A DNA stretch of 10,229 nt from an uncultured Alphaproteobacteria bacterium. Its GTDB lineage: Bacteria > Pseudomonadota > Alphaproteobacteria > Rhizobiales > Ancalomicrobiaceae. A program made the translations under genes and the position numbers. This document shows, piece by piece, positions 1 through 7,289 of the stretch (its first letter is position 1; each line of letters starts with the position of its first letter). Under the pieces are notes generated by a model that saw only the letters and a program-made list of their open reading frames with translations, did no database searches and was not told the DNA's origin. The stretch lies in NCBI GenBank assembly GCA_937919435.1, contig CALFRR010000255.1:1-10229 (forward strand), written 5' to 3'.

Positions 1-1087
1 CGAGCAGGTTGGTCTGCGCCGCGATCGAATTGATCAGGTCGACCACTTCGCCGATCTTCTGCGTCGCCGAGACCAGGGTGGTGATGGTCGCGTTGGTCGC
101 GTCCGCCCGGTGGACCGCCTGATTGGTGATCTCCAGCGCGTGGGAGAGCTGGCGCGCGATCTCGGCCACCGACTGGGCGAGCTCCTCCGCCCCGGAGGCG
201 ACCGCCTGGACGTTGGCCGAAGTCTGGGTCGAAGCGGAGGCGGCCGCCGCGGCCTGACCGGTGGTGTGCGAGACCGCTTCGCCGATCGCCCCGAGATCGG
301 CGTCGATCACCTTCTGGATCTCGGCCCGACGCATCCGCTCGCGGACCTGCGCGGTGATGTCGGTGGCGAACTTGACCACCTTGAAGGGGCGGCCGGAGAG
401 ATCGGTGATCGGCGTGTAGGTCGCCTGGATCCACACGCGGTTTCCGCCCTTGCCGATCCGCTCGTATTCGGCCTGCTGGTAGCGTCCCGCCCGCAGATCC
501 TCCCAGAACCGCCGGTACTCGGCGCTCTCCCGGTAGGTGGGATCGACGAACATCGAATGATGCCGACCGCGGATCTCGTCGATCCCGTAGCCGAGCGTCT
601 TCAGGAAGTTGTCGTTGGCGTCCAGGACGTTGCCGTCGAGATCGAACGAGATCACCGCCTGCGACCGCCCGATCGCCTCGACCTGTCCCTGGAACTCGGC
701 CATCTTCAGCTTCTCGGCGGTGACGTCGGTGGCGAACTTGACCACTCGGAACGGCCGGCCGTCGCGCCCGAGCAGCGGATTGTAGGTCGCCTGGATCCAG
801 ACCTCGCGTCCGTCTTTGCCGATCCGCTTGAACTCGTCCTGCCGGAAGCGGCCGGCTCTCAGATCGTCCCAGAAGGCGCGGTATTCCGGGCCGTCGCGCA
901 GGGCCGGCTCGACGAACATCGAGTGGTGCTTGCCGCGGATCTCGTCGAGCGAATAGCCCATGACGGAGAGGAAGTTCTGGTTGGCGGAGAGGATCGTCCC
1001 ATCCAGGTCGAATTCGATCGTGGCCTGCGACTTGTCGAGCGCGGCGAGTTTGGCATCACGAATGCGACCCGATCCGAATAGGGGCAT
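1..1087 (-). CDS. Methyl-accepting chemotaxis protein with two PAS domains, N-terminal part (runs off left edge)
   Basis: The 362 visible residues form a cytoplasmic chemoreceptor. PAS domain 1 spans about residues 21-124 and PAS domain 2 about 143-246. Both carry the same signature: a GY(S/G)xDEIRGxHHSMFV stretch, a VWIQATYxP core and an FKVVKFATD-like end. The methyl-accepting signalling domain starts near residue 260. It is cut at IAAQTNLL, just before the family's highly conserved hairpin tip. I see no signal peptide, membrane helix or HAMP domain, so the receptor is probably soluble, with the same PAS-PAS-MCP layout as BdlA of Pseudomonas. By family knowledge it would signal through CheW/CheA; the PAS domains may bind haem, flavin or another ligand, but the sequence does not say which. 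The ATG at 1087 is chosen because GGAGG (1098-1102) lies 10 bases upstream. The C-terminal half is outside the window. Family call is secure; ligand and output are unknown. Confidence 0.95.
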   Translation of the reverse strand, partial: MPLFGSGRIRDAKLAALDKSQATIEFDLDGTILSANQNFLSVMGYSLDEIRGKHHSMFVEPALRDGPEYRAFWDDLRAGRFRQDEFKRIGKDGREVWIQATYNPLLGRDGRPFRVVKFATDVTAEKLKMAEFQGQVEAIGRSQAVISFDLDGNVLDANDNFLKTLGYGIDEIRGRHHSMFVDPTYRESAEYRRFWEDLRAGRYQQAEYERIGKGGNRVWIQATYTPITDLSGRPFKVVKFATDITAQVRERMRRAEIQKVIDADLGAIGEAVSHTTGQAAAAASASTQTSANVQAVASGAEELAQSVAEIARQLSHALEITNQAVHRADATNATITTLVSATQKIGEVVDLINSIAAQTNLL

Positions 1088-1490
1088 GTCTGGCGATCCT
1101 CCGAGGGGTGTGTGCCGGTCCGGCTGGCGGAGATGTGAAACGTGCGTAAAGCTCAGGGCCTGTCGAAACGATATGCGTGGCGATCCTCACCCGAGTGTTA
1201 AAACCAATTCGTGAATTTTTCCGATATATGTTTTTTGGACATGATGACGACTGGCGTTCAATCTTTCCGCGACGAGCGGCGAAAAGTTACGCAAGGTCAT
1301 GTACGTGGAAATTTGTATTGAACATGGTTTATCCGGGTCGTTTCCGACAAATTCGCTCGAAGTTGGTGGGATGACTTGTTCCCCGGTCGCCTCTCCGGCA
1401 TGTCGCAGGTCGAAGCCGGGTGCGATCCGTCGACACGTCGGGCCGATCCGGGTGGGGGGAGACGATCGGATCGCCGCGACTGCCGCGGGC
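1088..1490. other. Intergenic region, partly AT-rich, between the chemoreceptor start and the vsr stop
   Basis: About 400 bases without a convincing gene. The stretch around 1190-1375 is clearly richer in A and T than its surroundings, with short T and A runs near 1215-1240. It sits upstream of the chemoreceptor on the minus strand, so it is the natural place for that gene's promoter. I could not find a well-spaced -35/-10 pair or a sigma-54 GG-N10-GC element worth asserting. The part near 1444-1490, just past the vsr stop, contains weak inverted repeats: CGATCCG at 1444-1450 against 1467-1473, and CCGCG at 1474-1478 against 1484-1488. Neither is followed by a U-run, so no intrinsic terminator is called for vsr. 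Confidence 0.5.
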
Positions 1491-1967
1491 TCACGCCGCC
1501 GCCGCCCGGCGGGGCCGACGGACCGGTGAGGCCGGCCGCGAGACGAGCCGGGCGAAACGCGCCGCCGCCGCCGCGACGTCGCACTCCCAGATCACCAGCA
1601 CCCGGAAGCCCATCGCCCGCAGCGCCCGGATCGCCGCCGCGTCGCGCCGCCGGTTGGTGGCGAACTTCTCGACCCAGAAGGTGCGGTTGTTCTTCGGCAC
1701 CGTCGCTCGCCGGCAGCCGCGGTGGGCATGCCAGAAGCAGCCGTTGACGAAGATCGCGAAACCTCGGGCGAAGTTGACGAAGTCCGGCGAGCCCGGCAGT
1801 CCCCGCAGGTTGCGCCGATAGCCGAGGCCGGCGGCGCGCAACAGTCGGGCGACCGCCTCCTCCGGTGCGGTCCGCGTCTGCCGGACCTTCCCGAGCAGCC
1901 GCGAGCGTTCCGCCGACTGGGGTTTCGGTCGCTCGCGCCGCGTCGCCGGCCGCTCCTCCGCGCCCAT
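1491..1967 (-). CDS. vsr: Very short patch repair (Vsr) DNA mismatch endonuclease
   Basis: This 158-residue protein has the length and motifs of the Vsr family. Vsr enzymes nick DNA 5' to the T of a T:G mismatch left when 5-methylcytosine deaminates. Visible landmarks are the K-x-R-x-T-x-PE segment near residues 27-36, PDFV with the likely catalytic Asp62 (D51 in the E. coli enzyme), the GCFWHAH core at 76-82, the FW-x-x-K-x-x-x-N-x-x-RD block near 97-109, and a WEC motif at 127-129. Cys77, His82, Cys85 and Cys129 fit the structural zinc site. Asn75 stands where E. coli Vsr has His64. The first 20 and last 15 residues are low-complexity, rich in Arg, Pro and Ala. The ATG is preceded by GGAG with a 7-base spacer lying inside the end of the methyltransferase gene. 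The 4-base gap to that gene implies translational coupling. Vsr presumably protects the sites that this methyltransferase modifies. Confidence 0.95.
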   Translation of the reverse strand: MGAEERPATRRERPKPQSAERSRLLGKVRQTRTAPEEAVARLLRAAGLGYRRNLRGLPGSPDFVNFARGFAIFVNGCFWHAHRGCRRATVPKNNRTFWVEKFATNRRRDAAAIRALRAMGFRVLVIWECDVAAAAARFARLVSRPASPVRRPRRAAAA

Positions 1968-1971
1968 CGTC

Positions 1972-3123
1972 TCACTCCGCCGCGCGGGCGACCTCGCCGC
2001 GCATCCGTTCGAGGTGGCCGGCGACGGCGTCGCGGAAACCCTCCGGCAATCGCAGGCGGGTCCGTCCGAGCCGCTCCAGGAACCCGGCGGTCGCCCGGAC
2101 CGACAGCGGTTTGCCGGGATGTTCGAGGAACCGGTCGAGGGCGGCGCGCGGTGCCCGCATCGGGTGCGCCGAGATTTCCACCTCCACCGGTCCGTCGGGT
2201 CCGAGCCGCGCCGCCGGCGGCCAGCGGCCGTCGCGTTCGATCCGCCGGTCGCGGGCCGGGTCGTGCCGGCCCGGCGCGGCCAGCCGTCCGCCGATCCACC
2301 GCGCCACCGGGACGCTCACCGCGTTGCCGACCAGGGCCCACCGCAGTCGGCCCGGCCCGACGCTCTCCGCCGGTGCCGTCCACCCGGCGGCAAAGCCCTG
2401 CAGCCGCTCGGCGTCGGCGATGTCCGGGGTGACGATCGCGCCGCCCGGCCGCAGCACCGCCGGCGGCGACGGGATCCCGACGGTTGAACCGTTCTTCAGG
2501 GTCGGCACACAGTCGTCGCCCCAACCGAGCCCGCGGATCCCTTCGGTCCAGTAGAAGCCGTAGGCCCGGTCGGGCCGCGGCCGGCCGCCCGAGCGGGCGG
2601 GGTCGCCGACCTCGTCGGCGAACAGCACGTCGGCCGGGTCGAACGTCCGGCTGGCCAGGAAGAACACCCGACGTCGGCGCTGCGGCAGGAAGGCGAGGGT
2701 GTCGACGGTGCGATAGGCCCAGCGATAGCCGCGCGCCCCGAAGGCGTCGACCAGCCGGGCCATCGCCGCCCCGCGGTCGAGGCTGAGCATGAACGAGACG
2801 TTCTCGAGCAGCACGTGGGCCGGCCGGGCGACGTCCATCAGCCGGAACACATGGTCGACGAGCCCCGACTTCGGCCCGCCGATGCCGGCGGTGCGCCCCG
2901 CCTGGGAGAGGTCCTGACAGGGAAAGCCGGCGGTCATCAGGTCGTGGGCCGGCAGGCGCTCGACCTCGCGCACGTCGTCGAGCCGCGGCACGTCGGGGAA
3001 GTGCGCCGCGAGCACCGCCGCCGCCGGCTTCCAGATCTCGGCGAAGGCGATCGCCTCGTGGCCCGCCGCCGACAACCCGGCCTCGAGCCCGCCGATACCG
3101 GCGAACAGTCCCGCGACGCGCAT
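1972..3123 (-). CDS. DNA (cytosine-5-)-methyltransferase, apparently without a partner restriction enzyme
   Basis: 383 residues with the C5-methyltransferase motifs in canonical order: motif I GLFAGIGGLEAGL (residues 5-17, SAM binding), motif IV GFPCQDLS with catalytic Cys69, motif VI LLENV (105-109), motif VIII LPQRRRRVFFLAS (146-158), target-recognition region about 160-235, motif IX RLQGF (240-244) and motif X VGNAVSVPVARWIG (265-278). About 100 residues follow motif X, an unusually long tail whose role I cannot name. The recognition sequence cannot be read from the protein. I chose the ATG at 3123 because GGAGG (3129-3133) precedes it with a 5-base spacer and motif I then begins five residues in, as usual. 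A GTG at 3219 overlapping the gtrA stop as GTGA would add 32 residues without family character. The gene is as GC-rich as its neighbours, so there is no sign of recent transfer. vsr follows 4 bases downstream. Confidence 0.95.
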   Translation of the reverse strand: MRVAGLFAGIGGLEAGLSAAGHEAIAFAEIWKPAAAVLAAHFPDVPRLDDVREVERLPAHDLMTAGFPCQDLSQAGRTAGIGGPKSGLVDHVFRLMDVARPAHVLLENVSFMLSLDRGAAMARLVDAFGARGYRWAYRTVDTLAFLPQRRRRVFFLASRTFDPADVLFADEVGDPARSGGRPRPDRAYGFYWTEGIRGLGWGDDCVPTLKNGSTVGIPSPPAVLRPGGAIVTPDIADAERLQGFAAGWTAPAESVGPGRLRWALVGNAVSVPVARWIGGRLAAPGRHDPARDRRIERDGRWPPAARLGPDGPVEVEISAHPMRAPRAALDRFLEHPGKPLSVRATAGFLERLGRTRLRLPEGFRDAVAGHLERMRGEVARAAE

Positions 3124-3215
3124 GTACCCCTCCGATTCGCCCCGATCCTCGAGCGCCGGTCGGCCGGCGTCAAGCGTGGCGGCGGTGGTCGGGGCGGAAC
3201 GGGCAGGGGGCGGGT

Positions 3216-3689
3216 TCACCGCTCGGCGAGATCGGGAACCCGGAAGGCGAAGCGCGAGTAACCGAAATAGGAGACGAACATCGCCACCAGGGTTCCGAAC
3301 ACCGCGGCGATCGGCGGCGCCAGATCGTCGGTGCCGAGGATCTCGTGCGGCAGCACCTGCAACGCGCCGGCATAGATGCCGTAGTTGACCAGCGCCGCGC
3401 CCACCGCCACCAGCACGTAGCGTCCGCCCTCGGCGACGACCGCCTTGGCATCGGTGACCTGCTCGTGGACCTTGAAGGTGAAGCGCCGGTTGACCAGCCA
3501 GGTGGTGGTCATCGCCACCGCGATCGCCAGCAGCCGCGCCGTGTAGGGGTTGATGTCGAAGACCGCGGTCTGCAGCGTCAAGAGACCGATGTCGACGGTG
3601 AAGCCGATCCCGCCGGTCACCGCGAACTTGACGATGCGTTCGAGCCGACGGGCGACCTCGGGCGAGAAGAAGCGGCTGAGATCGATCAT
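3216..3689 (-). CDS. GtrA-like family integral membrane protein
   Basis: A 157-residue protein with four predicted membrane helices (about residues 20-43, 49-67, 90-113 and 124-145), which is the size and topology of the GtrA-like family. The family features NRRFTF after helix 2 and YSRFAFR after helix 4 are both visible. GtrA relatives in serotype-converting phages are thought to help move lipid-linked sugars across the inner membrane. Many chromosomal members have no assigned partner, and no glycosyltransferase lies nearby, so the substrate is unknown. I chose the ATG at 3689, which has GAGG (3695-3698) 5 bases upstream and gives the usual short cytoplasmic N-terminus; the ATG at 3773 would add 28 unlike residues. 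It is the first gene of the minus-strand run and the methyltransferase start lies 92 bases past its stop. Co-transcription is possible but no functional link is known. Confidence 0.88.
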   Translation of the reverse strand: MIDLSRFFSPEVARRLERIVKFAVTGGIGFTVDIGLLTLQTAVFDINPYTARLLAIAVAMTTTWLVNRRFTFKVHEQVTDAKAVVAEGGRYVLVAVGAALVNYGIYAGALQVLPHEILGTDDLAPPIAAVFGTLVAMFVSYFGYSRFAFRVPDLAER

Positions 3690-3869
3690 CGGGGCCTCGG
3701 ACGGGGGATGTCCCTCACTACGGCCGAACCGGTGAAGATCCGGTATGTCCGCCGCGCGTCCGCCATCAGCCATGCGACTTGGGCGAAGCCGTGGCGATCG
3801 CCGTCCGGATCGCCCCTCTCGGGGCTCGCGACCGTTGACCGGCGACGGCCTCCGTGCCTAGGGATGACG
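3690..3869. promoter_or_regulatory. Divergent intergenic region between gtrA-like and RlmI-like genes
   Basis: About 180 bases separate two divergently transcribed starts, so promoters for both the minus-strand run (gtrA-like, methyltransferase, vsr) and the plus-strand methyltransferase pair are expected here. I see two small palindromes: ACCGG-N7-CCGGT near 3729-3745 and GCCCC-TCTC-GGGGC near 3808-3822. No -35/-10 pair is convincing. The regulatory call rests on gene orientation only. Confidence 0.35.
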
Positions 3870-4958
3870 ATGGAACGCACCCGCCGCCCCGCCCGCCGCT
3901 CCGATCGCCCTTCGGCCGATCGCGCCCCCCCGCCCGCCGGCCACCCCCGCCGTCCGGCGGCGCCCGCCCATGAAGCGCCGCCGCCGATCCTCCACGCCCC
4001 GGCGCCGGAGGGTTTCGGTCCGCGTCGGCTCGCCGGCGACCCGCTCCGCCCGACGATTCTCGAGACCGCCGGCTGGGACGACTACGCTCTCCTCGATTCC
4101 GGTGCGGGACGCAAACTCGAGCGCTACGGCCATGTCCGGATCGTCCGCCCCGAAGAGCAGGCGCTGTGGTCGCCGCGGCTTCCCGCCGAGGTCTGGGAGG
4201 CGGCCGACGCCCACTTCACCGGTGACGTCGAGGAGGAGGGCCCCGGCCGCTGGCGTTTCCCGAAGCCGATGCCGCCGGTCTGGCCGATGCGTTTCGATCC
4301 GGTCCGCTTCTCCTGCCGCTTCACTTCGTTCCGCCACACCGGCGTGTTTCCCGAGCAGTCGGCCCACTGGGCCTTCGTGATCGAGCGCCTCGCCGCCGCC
4401 GCGGCCCGCGGCCGTCGACCCAAGCTCCTCAATCTCTTCGGCTACACCGGCCTCGCCAGCCTGCTGGCGGCTTCCGCCGGCGCCGAGGTGACCCATGTCG
4501 ACGCCTCGAAGAAGTCGATCCAGTGGGCCCGCGAGAATCAGGCGGAGAGCGGCCTCGATCATCTGCCGATCCGCTGGATCTGCGACGACGCCCAGAAGTT
4601 CGTCGCCCGCGAGATCCGCCGCGGCAACCGCTACGATGCGATCCTGCTCGATCCGCCGAAATACGGCCGCGGCCCGGACGGCGAGGTCTGGCAACTGTTC
4701 GAGGATCTCGCCCCGATGCTCCGGTCCTGCCGGGATCTGCTCGTCGACGAGCCCCTGTTCCTGGTGCTGACGGTCTACGCGATGCGCGCCTCCTACGCCG
4801 CCTTCCACGAACTGGCGGCGGAGATCTTCGCGCCGCGCGCCGGCCGGATCGACTCGGGCGAACTGTTCCTGACCGAGGCCCCGGCTCCCGGCACCGACGT
4901 CGTCCGGCGCCTCGCCACTTCGCTGTTCGTCCGCTTCACGCCGGAGGCCGCCCGATGA
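3870..4958 (+). CDS. RlmI-like class I SAM-dependent methyltransferase (probable rRNA cytosine-5 methyltransferase family)
   Basis: 362 residues. The first 60 are Pro/Arg/Ala-rich and probably disordered. A conserved LDSGAGRKLERYG segment (75-87) and RPEEQALW (93-100) follow, then a Rossmann methyltransferase domain. NLFGYTG (188-194) is motif I, VDAS (210-213) the acidic loop, CDDAQKFV (238-245) motif III-like, and LLDPPKYGRG (259-268) the motif IV/DPPK loop. This pattern is typical of the COG1092/RlmI-RlmK group, which methylates 23S rRNA bases. This member lacks an evident N-terminal PUA domain, so the exact rRNA position is not assignable. AGGG at 3860-3863 sits 6 bases before the ATG at 3870; the in-frame ATG at 3864 is the alternative. 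Its stop overlaps the start of the next gene as ATGA, so the two RNA-modifying enzymes are probably co-translated. Confidence 0.85.
   Translation: MERTRRPARRSDRPSADRAPPPAGHPRRPAAPAHEAPPPILHAPAPEGFGPRRLAGDPLRPTILETAGWDDYALLDSGAGRKLERYGHVRIVRPEEQALWSPRLPAEVWEAADAHFTGDVEEEGPGRWRFPKPMPPVWPMRFDPVRFSCRFTSFRHTGVFPEQSAHWAFVIERLAAAAARGRRPKLLNLFGYTGLASLLAASAGAEVTHVDASKKSIQWARENQAESGLDHLPIRWICDDAQKFVAREIRRGNRYDAILLDPPKYGRGPDGEVWQLFEDLAPMLRSCRDLLVDEPLFLVLTVYAMRASYAAFHELAAEIFAPRAGRIDSGELFLTEAPAPGTDVVRRLATSLFVRFTPEAAR
4943..4947 (+). promoter_or_regulatory. Ribosome binding site of the TrmH-family gene
   Basis: A perfect GGAGG inside the last codons of the RlmI-like gene, 7 bases before the ATG at 4955. 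It decides the start in favour of 4955 over the later in-frame ATGs at 5015 and 5045, which lack such a site, although the conserved protein family only begins around the latter. Confidence 0.8.
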
Positions 4959-5836
4959 CCCGCCCGCCCCGCGATCTCTACCGCCGCCCCGTGTCCCGGG
5001 ACGACGCCTGCCCGATGCCGCGCCCGCCCGAGACGCGGCCGTCGATGGTGGTCACCAGCCTGACCAATCCGGCGGTCAAGGAACTGCGCGGCCTGCATCT
5101 GAAGAAGGAGCGGGCGGAGACCGGCCTGTTCCTGGCCGAGGGGCTGAAGCTGGTCCGCGACGCGCTCGACGCCGGCTGGCCGATCGCCACCCTGGTCCAC
5201 GCCGCCCGGGTCAAGGACCAGCCGCAGGTCGTCGAGACGGTGAAGGCGGCCCGCGCCGCCGGTGCCCGGGTGCTCGAGGTCTCCGACGAGGTGCTCACCA
5301 AGATCAGCCGGCGCGACAATCCGCAGATGGTGGTGGCGGCGTTCCGCCAGCGGTTGGGTCGGCTCGACGGGCTGGTGCCCGACGGCGTCTGGGTGGCGCT
5401 GGAGGGCATCCGGGACCCCGGCAATCTCGGCACCATCGTCCGCACCGTCGATTCGGTCGGCGCCAAGGGCGTGATCCTCCTCGGCGAGGTGACCGACCCG
5501 TTCGCGCTCGAGGCGGTCCGCGCCACCATGGGCTCGCTGTTCCACGTGCCGCTGGTCGCCGCGAGCCTCGCCGACTTCGCCGCCTGGAAGAAAGAGACCG
5601 GGGTGAAGGTGTTCGGCACCCATCTGAAGGGCGCGGTCGACTACCGCACCGTCGATTGGCCGGAGACCTGCGTGGTGCTGATGGGCAACGAGCAGTCGGG
5701 CCTCGACGACGCCCACGTCGCGGTCTGCGACCGGGTCGTCAAGATCCCGATGGCCGGCCGGGCCGACAGTCTGAATCTCGCCGTGGCGACGGCGGTGATG
5801 CTCTACGAGGTGCGGCGGGGCCGGCTGGCCATGTGA
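4955..5836 (+). CDS. TrmH/SpoU-family RNA 2'-O-methyltransferase
   Basis: 293 residues. About 30 variable N-terminal residues precede the substrate-binding region that starts with SLTNPAVKELRGL (35-47), and the C-terminal SPOUT knot domain covers about 144-290. All three SpoU motifs are present: DPGNLGTIVRT (154-164; Asn157 and Arg163 are the expected SAM/2'-OH site residues), MGNEQSGL (243-250) and SLNLAVATAV (272-281). Members transfer methyl from SAM to ribose 2'-OH in tRNA or 23S rRNA; the motifs do not distinguish these targets, so no symbol is given. It overlaps the upstream RlmI-like gene by four bases (ATGA). A diverged and broken copy of its last third lies beyond the next gene, at about 7290-7638; this copy is intact and is presumably the working one. 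Confidence 0.93.
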   Translation: MTRPPRDLYRRPVSRDDACPMPRPPETRPSMVVTSLTNPAVKELRGLHLKKERAETGLFLAEGLKLVRDALDAGWPIATLVHAARVKDQPQVVETVKAARAAGARVLEVSDEVLTKISRRDNPQMVVAAFRQRLGRLDGLVPDGVWVALEGIRDPGNLGTIVRTVDSVGAKGVILLGEVTDPFALEAVRATMGSLFHVPLVAASLADFAAWKKETGVKVFGTHLKGAVDYRTVDWPETCVVLMGNEQSGLDDAHVAVCDRVVKIPMAGRADSLNLAVATAVMLYEVRRGRLAM

Positions 5837-5924
5837 ACGGGGCGGACGTCGTCGTCGGGACGGCGATCGCACCGGACGGTCGAAGACCGCCGCAAGAAAA
5901 AACCAAGACGAGGGGAAGACGACC

Positions 5925-7283
5925 ATGCGTCAGGTGGGACGAGACGGATTCACCAGCACTTTCGGGGCGCTCGTCGCCACTCTGGGTTCGGCCGTGGGGC
6001 TCGGCAACATCTGGAAGTTTCCCTCCCTCACCGGAACCAACGGCGGTGCCGGCTTTCTCCTCGTCTATCTCCTCGCCACCATGCTGGTCGGCCTGCCGGT
6101 GATGATCGCCGAGACGATGCTCGGCCGGACGGCGCGGGCCAATGCGGTCACCACCTTCGACCGGCTGGCGCCTGCCGGCCAGTGGTGGTGGAAGATCATC
6201 GGCTGGATGGGCTTCGCCGCGGCGCTGCTGATCATGGCCTTCTATTCGGAGGTCGCCGGCTGGGTCTACGCCTACGTGTTCAAGTCGTTGACCGGCGAGA
6301 TCGCCACCGTCGATCCGAAGGTGGCCGGCGTCGCCTTCGGCCGGCTGGTGTCGGATCCGGTCTCCTCGCTCCTCTGGCAATGGGTGGTGCTGGTGGTGAC
6401 CGGCTCGATCATCGCCTTCGGCGTCGCCAAGGGCATCGAGGCGGTGACCCGGCGGCTGATGCCGCTGCTGTTCGTCCTGCTCGTGGTGCTCTGCGTACGC
6501 AGCCTCAGCCTGTCGGGGGCGGCCCAGGGCCTCGACTTCCTGTTCCATCCCGACTTCGCCAAGATCACCCCGGCGGTGGTCTTGACCGCGCTCGGCCTCG
6601 CCTTCTTCAAGCTGTCGCTGGGGATGGGCACGATGCTGACCTACGGCAGCTATTTCCGCGACGATCAGAACATCCCGGCGACCGCGGCGCGGGTGATGTT
6701 CGCCGATCTCTCGGTGTCGCTGCTCGCGGGCATCGCCATCTTCCCGGCGGTGTTCGCCTTCGGCTTCGAGCCGGCGGCCGGTCCGTCGCTGGTGTTCATG
6801 ACGATCCCCGCGGTCTTCACCTCGATGCCCGGCGGCGTCGTGTTCATGACCCTGTTCTTCGTGCTGACCGCGGTCGCCAGCGTCGGGGCGATCCTGTCGC
6901 TGCTCGAAGTGCCGGTGGCGATCCTCTCCGAGCGCTACGGGTTGAACCGCAAGCTGGCGGCGCTCGCCACCATCGCGATGATCGCGATCCTCGGCGTCCC
7001 CGCGGCGCTGTCGCAGAGCCTGACCGCCGAGACGAAACTGTTCGGCCTCAACCCCTTCGACCTCTTCGATTTCGTCAGCTCGAACCTGCTCCTGCCGCTC
7101 GGCGGCATCCTGATCGCGCTGTTCGTCGGCCGGGTCTACGGCCTCGCCGAACCCGAGCGGCGTCTGGCCGAGACGGGATCGCCGTTGAACCGTGTGGCGA
7201 TCCGGACGGTGTTCTTCCTGGTCCGCTGGGTCGCCCCGCTCGCCATCGCGGTGGTGTTGTTGAACGGGCTGGGGGCGATCTGA
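5925..7283 (+). CDS. Sodium-dependent transporter of the neurotransmitter:sodium symporter (NSS/SNF) family
   Basis: 452 residues, hydrophobic throughout with about eleven membrane helices, the common count for bacterial NSS proteins of this length. Helix 1 carries the family hallmark GSAVGLGNIWKFP (21-33), the unwound segment that in LeuT holds sodium and the substrate carboxyl group. Helix 3 has the FYSEVAGW motif, and FFKLSLGMGTMLTYGSYF in the middle matches the helix 6-7 region. Characterised bacterial relatives (LeuT, TnaT, MhsT) import amino acids with sodium; which amino acid cannot be read here. AGGGG (5911-5915) lies 9 bases before the ATG at 5925. The 88-base gap after trmH means it may be read from the same promoter or its own. 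It is notable for being bracketed by an intact trmH upstream and a trmH remnant downstream. Confidence 0.95.
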   Translation: MRQVGRDGFTSTFGALVATLGSAVGLGNIWKFPSLTGTNGGAGFLLVYLLATMLVGLPVMIAETMLGRTARANAVTTFDRLAPAGQWWWKIIGWMGFAAALLIMAFYSEVAGWVYAYVFKSLTGEIATVDPKVAGVAFGRLVSDPVSSLLWQWVVLVVTGSIIAFGVAKGIEAVTRRLMPLLFVLLVVLCVRSLSLSGAAQGLDFLFHPDFAKITPAVVLTALGLAFFKLSLGMGTMLTYGSYFRDDQNIPATAARVMFADLSVSLLAGIAIFPAVFAFGFEPAAGPSLVFMTIPAVFTSMPGGVVFMTLFFVLTAVASVGAILSLLEVPVAILSERYGLNRKLAALATIAMIAILGVPAALSQSLTAETKLFGLNPFDLFDFVSSNLLLPLGGILIALFVGRVYGLAEPERRLAETGSPLNRVAIRTVFFLVRWVAPLAIAVVLLNGLGAI

Positions 7284-7289
7284 GGGGGA

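Noticed and set aside
1177..1374. 65-residue open frame in the AT-rich intergenic block
   Set aside because: It starts at GTG with no convincing ribosome binding site, resembles no family I know, and lies where the chemoreceptor promoter should be.
1592..2524. 310-residue open frame on the minus strand, and 229-236-residue frames on the plus strand, across vsr and the methyltransferase
   Set aside because: They are Arg/Pro/Gly-rich shadows typical of high-GC DNA; the overlapping vsr and methyltransferase frames carry full conserved motifs.
5870..5900. Small hairpin CGGTC-GAA-GACCG between trmH and the transporter as a terminator
   Set aside because: The stem is only five pairs and is followed by an A-rich tract rather than a T-run on the plus strand; on the minus strand the T-run precedes it.
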